From: Cordilura impudica
Lineage: Eukaryota > Arthropoda > Insecta > Diptera > Scathophagidae
Direction of reading: 5' to 3'
Assembly (NCBI GenBank): GCA_963682025.1
Contig: OY821517.1
Span: forward strand, 55,648,216-55,712,215
Length of the DNA: 64,000 bases
The stretch's first letter is position 1. Each line of letters opens with the position of its first letter. Made by a program: the position numbers and the translations under genes. Under the pieces are notes generated by a model. It had not been told where the DNA came from, searched no databases, and was given only the letters and a program-made list of their open reading frames with translations. Positions 56,140 through 64,000 of this stretch are shown here, in pieces.

Positions 56140-57579
56140 CACTTGTGCTCACATAATTAAGTCATGGGTATGCAATGAAATGTTTTTGTAGTTTTTCTCT
56201 TAAGCCTATTTCTTCCGGTTCTAACCTTACTATGCGAGCAGTTGTTTACATTGATTGAAGCAAAATTAAAAATATAGATATTCCCCGAAAGATGTGGAAA
56301 ACATCAAAAAAAAGTCATATGCGCTGGGCTCACATAATTAAGTCACCACGGGTATCGTGAGCAAATTAGTGTTTTGAAGATTTTTTTTGCGGTTTAAATA
56401 ATAAATAAATTAAAAACTAATAAATTAAAAACAAATAACATCAGCTGAAACTCTATGGGTAAAAAAAAAGTTCGAATTCGGCTGAACGGAAAATAGTATG
56501 CGATTGTTTCAAAAGATACAATAATATTGCAAAAGTAGTGGAGATTTTGAACTTTTCTCGTGATAAAATTACAAATGCCATTACGCATTACAAAAAATAT
56601 GAGACTTTTGAAAATATTCCGCGCCAATAATCGAGAAAAACGACTTTAAATGATGACAGACGCATTGCAAACCTGAGTAAAACTGATCCTTTTTTAACTT
56701 CGTCGCAAATCAGAGCTAAAATGGAAATGGATTATGGCGTAAATGTTTCGTCGCAGACCATAAGACGACATTCGCAAGAATATAATTTGCATTGATGAAT
56801 GGCCAGGAAGATACCGTTGGTTTCCTTGAAGAACACTAAGAAGCGGCTCCGATTTGCGACTGACCATCTTGCTAAAGGCTAAAATTTTTGGAATTTAATT
56901 GTTTGGAGCGACGAATCCAAGTTTAATGTTTTTGTAAATGATGGTAGACCATATATGCGACGTTCTCCACTTAAGCAGTTGGATCCAAAATACACCAACA
57001 AAACTGTGAAACACGGTGGCTCATCAGTCATGGTATGGGGTTGCTTTACCGCATTCGGTGTGGGTCCTATAGTCAAGATTGACGGTATAATGAATGGGGA
57101 AATGTATAAGAATATACTTAAGGAAAATTTGGTCACCAAATATGCTGACAATTTGCAACTTGCGTGGATTTTCCAACACGACAATGACCCGAAGCATTGT
57201 TCGAAGGTGGTTAAGTCTCTTGTAGCTAGCATGTCAAAGGGACGCTCCACAGTTTTGAAGCAAAAAGGTTATGCTGCTAAATATTGAGGTAAGCTAATAA
57301 AAAAAATGAGACTCTCGACAGAATTTATTACTTATTTCTACAACTTCAACCATTTTTTTCAGATGACTTAATTATGTGAGCAGCTCTTTTTGGCTAATTT
57401 CCAAGTTTTTTATTTTTTTTGGAAAGAACCAAAATTTTGTAATTTTTAATTTCACTGTAAATTGATTGCTAACATATAAGAATAATAAAAAAAATTATAT
57501 TAGAATTAAAAAAAAGGGTTTACGTATTTTTGATAATGTCGATTAGCATACTAGTGACTTAATTATGTGAGCACAAGTG
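56140..57579 (+). mobile_element. Tc1-like element with four identical 18-bp terminal sites
   Basis: 1,440 bp flanked by TA (56138-56139, 57580-57581). The 25-bp terminal repeats are perfect. Their core GCTCACATAATTAAGTCA occurs at 56147-56164 and 56328-56345, and inverted at 57364-57381 and 57555-57572. That is an IR/DR arrangement with spacings of 181 and 191 bp. The gene inside is broken (next entry). Confidence 0.93.
56459..57287 (+). pseudogene. Tc1-like transposase lacking its last catalytic block
   Basis: The frame starts near ATG 56456 (MGKKKSSNSAERKIVCDCFK) with two helix-turn-helix regions (NNIAKVVEILNFSRDKITNA; TSSQIRAKMEMDYGVNVSSQ). It has a stop after NIPRQ and frameshifts near 56790-56880. 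Then come LIVWSDESKFNVF (first Asp), TVKHGGSSVMVWGCF and IFQHDNDPKHCSKVVKS (second Asp). It jumps straight to the C-terminal tail SKGRSTVLKQKGYAAKY. The SPDLNPIE block with the third catalytic residue is deleted. Confidence 0.87.
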
Positions 57580-57589
57580 TATATGGATT

Positions 57590-57810
57590 AGGGTGACGTG
57601 ACAGCCATTTCCTTTTTTTTTTTTTTGGAATTTTAAGACTTGCTGGTCGGATTACTGTGGGATTAAAATTTGAGCCAAATCGGACAATGCTTTCTGGACG
57701 CGCATTGAGTTCAAAGTTTAAATATGCATTTATATGTAAAAATTATCAAAACAAAAAAAAAAAACATTAAAACAAAAATTCTGATATTAATAATTGCCTT
57801 TCAATCAAAT
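57590..57810. repeat. Repeat family ending in GTCACCCTA, copy 2 (inverted)
   Basis: Reverse complement of the right half of 43410-43860, including GGACAATGCTTTCTGGACGC and AAATATGCATTTATATGTAA. It begins TTAGGGTGACGTGACAGCC. Confidence 0.65.
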
Positions 57811-58077
57811 TAATTAATAAACCATATTCCGGAGCATAGGTTCCCACTTTAATTTGCTTCACGGACTTCTTGAGACATTTTTACAAGCTCGCGGACCCAC
57901 AAATATTTTTATTTTAAAAAATTAATAAAACAAATGTGAAAATAATGAAAAAAAAAATGTGTTTATTATTAAAAAACGTTAAAAACTAAATAAAAAAAAA
58001 TTTTAAAAAATGTTTTGTAAAAAAAGAAAAAAAATCTATTTAAATTAATAAATAAAAAAACATTTATAATTCAAAAA

Positions 58078-58872
58078 CAAGTAAGAAAATTATAGTCGGT
58101 CTAGACCGACTATACGATACCTTATACCATGCGTTTAGAGACCCTATCTCTCAGACCCAACTAACTGGATATAGAAAATAAGCATAAACCAAATTTGAGT
58201 GGGATTGTTATTAATTTTTTCGGCTGCAGAGATGAAAAAGTTCATATCGGATGCTATATCTATATGGGGACTAGGCCCAAAAATGGACCGATCCTGACCA
58301 TGTTTGGTAAAGTCTCTTGTATTTTGCAAAAATATATACAAACAAAATTTGAGAAGAATCAGTGCAATATTTTTGTTTTTTTGATAGATTTAAGTGAAGA
58401 TCGGGAAGCAGCTCTATATGGGGCCTATGACTAAGAGTTGTCCAATAGGGATCATTTTTGGACTACTAATTAATGGATGTAATATGTACATACAAACCGA
58501 ATTTGACTAAGATTTGTATGATAATTTGGATCTTATGGCAATTTATGTTGATTTCATAGGGGTCATTTGTATAGGGGCTAGGTGTGAACATGGACCGATT
58601 CTCACCAATTTCAATAGCGTTCATCCCATGGCCGATAAAAGCTCATATACCAAATTTCAGCAAAATATATTCATATTTGCGACCTGCAGTTTGATTACAA
58701 GCTTTACATGGACACACAGACGGACGGACGGATGGACATCGTTAAATCGAATCAGATAGTGATTCTGATTCGATCGGTATAATTAAAGATGGGTGTAGGT
58801 CAAATATTTTTGGTTATTACAAACAGCAGCACAAAGTCATTATACCCAAACCACATATTGGTATAGGGTATA
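58078..58872 (-). mobile_element. DINE-1-like element, copy 5
   Basis: Plus-strand start ACAAGTAAGAAAATTATAGT with palindrome TAGTCGGTCTAGACCGACTA. The ACACAGACGGACGGACGGAT tract is near 58713, and the end GGTATAGGGTATA is at 58872. About 795 bp, the fullest copy here. Confidence 0.8.
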
Positions 58873-58984
58873 ACAAATAACAGAAACTTTTAAAGTTCAA
58901 AAAGGCACTTATTCAAAAAGGAACAAAACATTTCAAAATAAATGGATTTATCCCATTTCAGGAATACTAAATAAAAATTAAAAT

Positions 58985-59249
58985 ATATCGATGGCTTAAT
59001 ATAAAAAGGCCCTAACTCGATTTTTTGTTACTTGACAGGAGAAGGAAAAAACTTAATAAAAACCGTAAAATTTTAGATACACAAAAAAAGTTTTATACAA
59101 TTTCCAAAAATGTGTTGCCTCTTTTTATAAAAATTGCATTTAAACTTTTTTTGTATCCAAAATTTTACGGATTTTATTAAGTTTTTTCCTTCTCCTGTCA
59201 AGTAACAAAAAATCGAGTTAGGGCCTTTTTATATTAAGCCATCGATATC
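58985..59249. repeat. Long hairpin: ~108-bp inverted arms, ~48-bp loop
   Basis: The left arm begins ATATCGATGGCTTAATATAA and the right arm (minus strand) ATATCGATGGCTTAATATAA. Both run through GGCCCTAACTCGATTTTTTG, TTACTTGACAGGAGAAGGAA and AAAACTTAATAAAA to GATACA(C)AAAAAAAG. Only about three or four differences are visible across the arms. No coding sequence. Confidence 0.9.
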
Positions 59250-59415
59250 GAAATAATAACTAAAATAATAAATACATGAGATAACATTTGTAATCAGTTG
59301 GAACATAAATACTCACTTCAAAATTTGTTTTGAAACACAAAATACATTTTTAACTAACACAAGCATAAAAGTCTATTAAAAATAAAATATAATTTAAAAT
59401 ACTGTATAATGAGGT

Positions 59416-61820
59416 TCATATTTTTAAAGTCTCAAATATAATTCTTTTGCTTGACAAGATCTGTAATGTTTGAGATATTTTGGATAGCGCACATCTAATA
59501 TCGCTTTCAACATCCAAACGTGAGCGGTACTTATTTTTAATGCATAAAAGGACAGAAAAGCTGGTTTCACATAAATATTTTGTTGAGAACTGAATTAAAA
59601 GTTTTAATGATTCAGATCTAACATGCGGATACATTTCCATAGAACCGAAGTCATCATTTTTTGCACATGAGTTGCACTGTAGCTCTATTAATTCGTCTTG
59701 AAGGCATCGGGTATGTCACCAATAGTCACATTAAAAATATTGCTAAGTAAATTAGTTTGCAAAGAGTCCGTTTGGAACTCTGGAAAATATTTGGTGAATT
59801 CATCATGCAGCGTGCAATTTTTAAATTTATATTTTGGATATCGCAAGAATCCATGATGTCATTAAGATGCGGAAAAGATGAATATTTCGGCGTAGCTGTT
59901 TGAAGACGACTTTTCCACAGTAAAATTTTAGACATAAAAAAGCATTAATTGAATCAAATGCTATAAAATTATTTATTTGATTGCCTTGTAATCTTAAGTT
60001 AAGGTTGTTTAATGCTTCAAAAAAATTAGTAATGTATGCGAAATAAAAAATAAATGTTGCATCCGTAAATCTTTCATAAAGATTGCCCCTTTTTTCTTTC
60101 AAAAGAAATATTTCGACCTCAGTCTTTAATTCAAACAACCTTTTTAGCATATTTCCTTTTGAAAGCCAACGCACCTCTGTGTGGAAAAAATAATTTTGTT
60201 TGCTCTGCACTTTTCAGTTCATCTGGAAGGGTTTTAGCAGCAAGTGTTTGTCGATGAATTATGCAGTGTGACACAATCATATCTTTTTTCATATCTTGGG
60301 CTAATTTTAACAAGTAAGAAAATTATAGTTGGTCTAGACCGACTATATGATACCCTATACCATGCCCTATCTCTTATGTCCAACTAACTGGACATAGAAA
60401 ATAAGCAAAAACCAAATTTGAGTCTGATTTTTATTAATTTTTTTGGCTGCAGATATGAAAAAGTTCATATCGGATGCTATAACTATATGGGAACTAGGTC
60501 CAAAAATGGACCGATCCTGATTATGTTTGGTAAAGTCTCTTGTATTTTGCAAAAATATATACAAACAAAATCTGAGAAGAATCAGTGCAAAATTTTTGTT
60601 TTTTAATAGATTTAAGTGAAGATCGGGAAGCAGCTCTATATGGGGCCAAAGGGATAATTTTTGGACTACTCATAAATGGACGTAATGAATGCATATAAAA
60701 CCCAATGTAAGTAAGATCTATATGAAATTTGGATCTTATGGCAATTTATGTCGATTTCATAGGGGTAATTTGTATGGGGGCTAGGTCTGAACATGGACCG
60801 ATTCTCACCAATTTCAATAGCGTTCATCCCATGGCCGATAAAAGCTTATATGCCAAATTTCATCAAAATATATTCATATTTGCGACCTTTGATTACAAGC
60901 TTTACATGGACACACAGACGGACGGACGGACGGACATTGTTAAATCAACTCAGAAAGTGATTCTGATTCGATCGGTATAATTAAAGATGGGTCTAGGTCA
61001 AATATTTTTGGTTGTTACAAACAGCAGCACAAAGTCATTATACCCAAACCACATAGTGGTATAGGGTATAAAAACCCAGATCGAGAACCCATCATTGACG
61101 GTACACCATCAGTGCATATTCCCACTACTTTTTTCCAGGGAATATTGTTTTCCATTAAAAAATCAGAAAATGTCTGAAAAATATCAGTTCCTTCTGATGT
61201 TGTAGGCAACGCTTTCATAAATAAAAGCTCTTCACAAATTTCATTTTCTTCAATAAATCTGCAATAAAATAAAAGTTGGCTTGAATAAGAAACGTCTGTG
61301 GTTTCATCACATTGAAGACCAATGAATGGTGAATTCTTAATGTTTTCTAATAACTGCCATATCATTAATTCTTTTTTTTTACAGTGTTTTTTGACAGAGC
61401 TACTTTCATCAGCTAATCTTTATTGGCTGTATCAAGCATTACGTTACCAACTGCGGCAATACAAGGTTTAATCAAGTCTTCTCCAATTTGTGTGTGGCTT
61501 TTTGTTTTTAGCAATTAACATTGCTATTTTATAGGAAGCTTCCATAGCCCTTTCCTGTTCAACATTTAAATCACCTGAGGAATCCAATCCTACTTTATTC
61601 AGTGATCTGATTTTAGAAGCAAAAAAAAATCTACATTCTTATCTTTAAATTGTGGGTGGTTTGTAATTAGATGCCTCTCTAATTTTGCTGGTTTCATAGC
61701 ATCATTGGAAAGGTTTTTGAAGCAAATTACACACTGAGGCATTACAATATCGTTATTTTTCACAAATGTAAATCCGAAATTCATATAACTTTCGTCAAAT
61801 TTTCTTTTTTTTTTTGACAT
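59416..61820 (-). pseudogene. hAT transposase (BED zinc finger, ZBED5/FAM200-like), split
   Basis: ATG 61820 opens MSKKKRKFDESYMNFGFTFV, then a BED zinc finger (QCVICFKNLSNDAMKPAKLERHL ITNHP). Frameshifts near 61365-61600 follow. The catalytic part is IGLQCDETTDVSYSSQLLFY, VVGICTDGVPSMMGSRSGFL. Here a DINE-1-like element (60310-61070) interrupts, and the frame resumes at LKLAQDMKKDMIVSHCIIHR, followed by TEVRWLSKGNMLKRLFEL (59827-60210). C-terminal pieces end at 59416 with CETSFSVLLCIKNKYRSRLD, the hAT dimerisation region. A further frameshift occurs near 60190. Confidence 0.85.
60310..61070 (-). mobile_element. DINE-1-like element, copy 6, inserted in the hAT gene
   Basis: Plus-strand start ACAAGTAAGAAAATTATAGT with the palindrome in the form TAGTTGGTCTAGACCGACTA and a long GACGGACGGACGGACGGAC tract near 60917. 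It ends GGTATAGGGTATA at 61070. The interrupted host frame (SRSGF | LKLAQDM) confirms both edges to within a few bases. Confidence 0.82.
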
Positions 61821-61877
61821 ATTTTGGATTTTATTACTAGTTAAAAAACACACACACGACTAACGACAATATATGTA

Positions 61878-63183
61878 ACGGGTGATTTTTTAAGAGCTTG
61901 ATAACTTTTTTTTAAAAAAAAACGCATAAAATTTGCAAAATCTCATCGGTTCTTTATTTGAAACGTTAGATTGGTCCATGACATTTACTTTTTGAAGATA
62001 ATTTCATTTAAATGTTGACTGCGGCTGCGTCTTAGGTGGTCCATTCGGAAAGTCCAATTTTGGGCAACTTTTTCGAGCATTTCGGCCGGAATAGCCCGAA
62101 TTTCTTCGGAAATGTTGTCTTCCAAAGCTGGAATAGTTGCTGGCTTATTTCTGTAGACTTTAGACTTGACGTAGCCCCACAAAAAATAGTCTAAAGGCGT
62201 CAAATCGCATGATCTTGGTGGCCAACTTACCGGTCCATTTCTTGAGATGAATTGTTCTCCGAAGTTTTCCCTCAAAATGGCCATAGAATCGCGAGCTGTG
62301 TGGCATGTAGCGCCATCTTGTTGAAACCACATGTCAACCAAGTTCAGTTCTTCCATTTTTGGCAACAAAAAGTTTATTAGCATCGAACGATAGCGATCGC
62401 CATTCACCGTAACGTTGCGTCCAACAGCATCTTTGAAAAAATACGGTCCAATGATTCCACCAGCGTACAAACCACACCAAACAGTGCATTTTTCGGGATG
62501 CATGGGCAGTTCTTGAACGGCTTCTGGTTGCTCTTCACTCCAAATACGGCAATTTTGCTTATTTACGAAGCCATTCAACCAGAAATGAGCCTCATCGCTG
62601 AACAAAATTTGTCGATAAAAAAGCGGATTTTCTGCCAACTTTTCTAGGGCCCATTCACTGAAAATTAGACGTTGTGGCAGATCGTTCGGCTTCAGTTCTT
62701 GCACGAGCTGTATTTTATACGGTTTTACACCAAGATCTTTGCGTAAAATCTTCCATGTGGTCGAATAACACAAACCCAATTGCTGCGAACGGCGACGAAT
62801 CGACATTTCACGGTCTTCAGCAACACTCTCAGAAACAGACGCAATATTCTCTTATGTACGCACTGTACGCATTCGTGTGGTTGGTTTAATGTCCAATAAA
62901 GTAAACTGAGTGCGAAACTTGGTCACAATCGCATTAATTGTTTGCTCACTTGGTCGATTATGTAGACCATAAATCGGACGTAAAGCGCGAAACACATTTC
63001 GAACCGAACACTGATTTTGGTAATAAAATTCAATGATTTGCAAGCGTTGCTCGTTAGTAAGTCTATTCATGACGAAATGTCAAAGCATACTGAGCATCTT
63101 TCTCTTTGACACCATGTCTGAAATCCCACGTGATCTGTCAAATACTAATGCATGAAAATCCTAACCTCAAAAAAATCACCCGT
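61878..63183 (-). mobile_element. DD41D mariner-like element, copy F
   Basis: 1,306 bp flanked by TA (61876-61877, 63184-63185). The 14-bp perfect terminal repeats are ACGGGTGATTTTTT. It is the full-length relative of the deleted element at 16788-17639. Confidence 0.93.
61985..63070 (-). pseudogene. DD41D transposase with a single nonsense codon (copy F)
   Basis: ATG 63070 starts MNRLTNEQRLQIIEFYYQNQ. A single in-frame TAA at 62852-62854 (after RMRTVRT, where relatives have a PEENIA-type sequence) interrupts an otherwise continuous ~361-codon frame ending at 61985. Domains are HTH 1 (SVRNVFRALRPIYG), HTH 2 (SIRRRSQQLGLCYSTTWKIL), ILFSDEAHFWLNGF, FQQDGATCHTAR and CDLTPLDYFLWG, the last two with 41 residues between their Asp. 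The C-terminus is RRSRSQHLNEIIFKK. Apart from the stop codon all expected catalytic residues are present. Confidence 0.92.
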
Positions 63184-63479
63184 TATATGAAATGAAAATA
63201 AAAAGATCAGCTGATTTATCTAGTGATGGTAAACATGGTATATGTGATATCAGTGTTGATCGAAAGGTACTTTATAAATTTTATTACACAATTATCAAAA
63301 GCTCTTTTTTATTGCAAGAGATGTAATATTTTATTTGAATTACTTATATGCTTAAAAACCAAATATTTAAATTTTACAAATACATTTTTTATCATAATTT
63401 TATCAAATGAATTCTTTTTTTTTAAATTATTTTAATGGGTTGGATATCTTACTCAAGAGTGCTGTTAATTTCTTTTTTT
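63184..63479. other. AT-rich spacer
   Basis: No gene seen. It contains T-runs. Confidence 0.4.
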
Positions 63480-63715
63480 TAAGTTTCGTTTTAAAATATT
63501 ATGGGTTGAAAAACAGCCAACTTATATCAAGTGCCCAAGGCAATAAATGCGCCGCAGACCACTTGATTAAGAAAATCGAGCTCACATTTTTAAAGACATT
63601 CAAATGATTTATAACAACAAAATTTTTGCATTCTCCTGAACCCAAAATGATCTGTTTTAAAGTATTTTGCATCTCGTCTGCTGTTATGCCGTTCTAAATT
63701 AATGTCAAAAATTTT
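63480..63715. repeat. Repeat family ending in GTCACCCTA, copy 3 (inverted, partial)
   Basis: Reverse complement of 43410-43600, including GCCGCAGACCACTTGATTAA and GTTATGCCGTTCTAAATTAA. Confidence 0.65.
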
Positions 63716-64000
63716 TCAAAAATTTTGTTCAACAAATTTACCGAAATCAACGATTGGACTTTAAGGTCTTATTAACAGAATATATGGGATTATAAGTGCC
63801 AAATATTGTAGGTATCCTGTTCTTAATTTGGCGAGGGCAGTGTTTTTATTTCAACGGATTTGAAGAAAAATTCGATTTTTCATACTTTTTCAACTTTTAT
63901 GCTACATCTTTTTCGTCTTTTCATATTTCAAATATCTTTTGTCAAAATGTTATACCACTTGAAATAAGTTCTCAATCCTGGAAATTAAGGTTAAATTGAA
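63716..64000. other. AT-rich end of window
   Basis: No feature recognised. Confidence 0.4.

Larger units (their letters stand above)
57836..61820 (-). mobile_element. hAT element (ZBED5-like) with nested insertions
   Basis: The minus-strand hAT gene (59416-61820) has a possible 3' terminus at CATAGGTTCCCACTTTAATT with CTCGCGGACCC (57836-57900), which resembles hAT ends of the 'CAGNGGTTCCCA...CGGACC' type. The element contains two DINE-1-like insertions (58078-58872, 60310-61070) and the 58985-59249 hairpin. The 5' end beyond 61820 was not found, so both limits are approximate. Confidence 0.45.

Overview
This window is eukaryotic repeat-rich DNA, most likely from a fly and probably a calyptrate. 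The evidence is strong AT-richness, long homopolymer runs, many mariner/Tc1 relics, DINE-1-like (Helentron-associated) repeats with the 'GTCCGTCCGTCTGTCTG' signature, jockey/CR1-like LINE relics, and a broken piece of the conserved animal gene CAND1. I see no complete host gene, no bacterial-type operon and no CRISPR. The window is a layered set of transposable elements (TEs) separated by AT-rich intergenic or intronic DNA. Family names come from reading motifs, not from a database search.

The best-preserved unit is at the left edge. It is a complete Transib element (127-3913) with 37-bp terminal inverted repeats starting CACTTTG and CACAGTG, a 5-bp target duplication CGAGG on both sides, and one uninterrupted 668-codon transposase with RAG1-like catalytic and zinc-binding residues. 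A second, broken Transib-like fragment lies near 24.4-24.7 kb.

From 4 to 30 kb there are mariner remnants (4.0-5.0, 6.7-7.8, 21.1-21.9, 27.0-27.2 kb) and Tc1-like remnants (10.3, 12.2, 17.8-19.4, 21.9-23.0, 25.2 kb). There are also DD41D mariner-like elements, two LINE copies on the minus strand (12.4 and 19.6 kb), a family of ~365-bp non-autonomous Helitrons, and a 1.2-kb Helitron built of tandem repeats (25.6-26.8 kb). From 30 to 50 kb the main items are an inverted-repeat element (31.3 kb), a CAND1 fragment (32.8-33.3 kb) and a mariner split by a DINE-1-like element that itself holds a LINE (33.3-35.7 kb). These are followed by a DD41D copy (39.5 kb), a pogo/Tigger relic (41.7-43.2 kb), another DD41D copy (44.2 kb), a satellite-like array (45.4-46.3 kb) and a tRNA-derived SINE. 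A three-level nest, Helitron > inverted-repeat element > DD41D, occupies 46.9-50.0 kb. From 50 to 64 kb there is a stretch poor in TE signatures (50.0-53.0 kb) with one candidate short exon. After it come a deleted piggyBac, a Tc1-like element with four copies of one 18-bp terminal site, a hAT relic split by a DINE-1-like element, a near-perfect 108-bp-arm hairpin and a DD41D element broken by one stop codon.

The genes do not form a pathway. Each coding region is (or was) the enzyme of its own element, and the non-autonomous units would depend on enzymes supplied elsewhere in the genome. Only the Transib transposase is uninterrupted.
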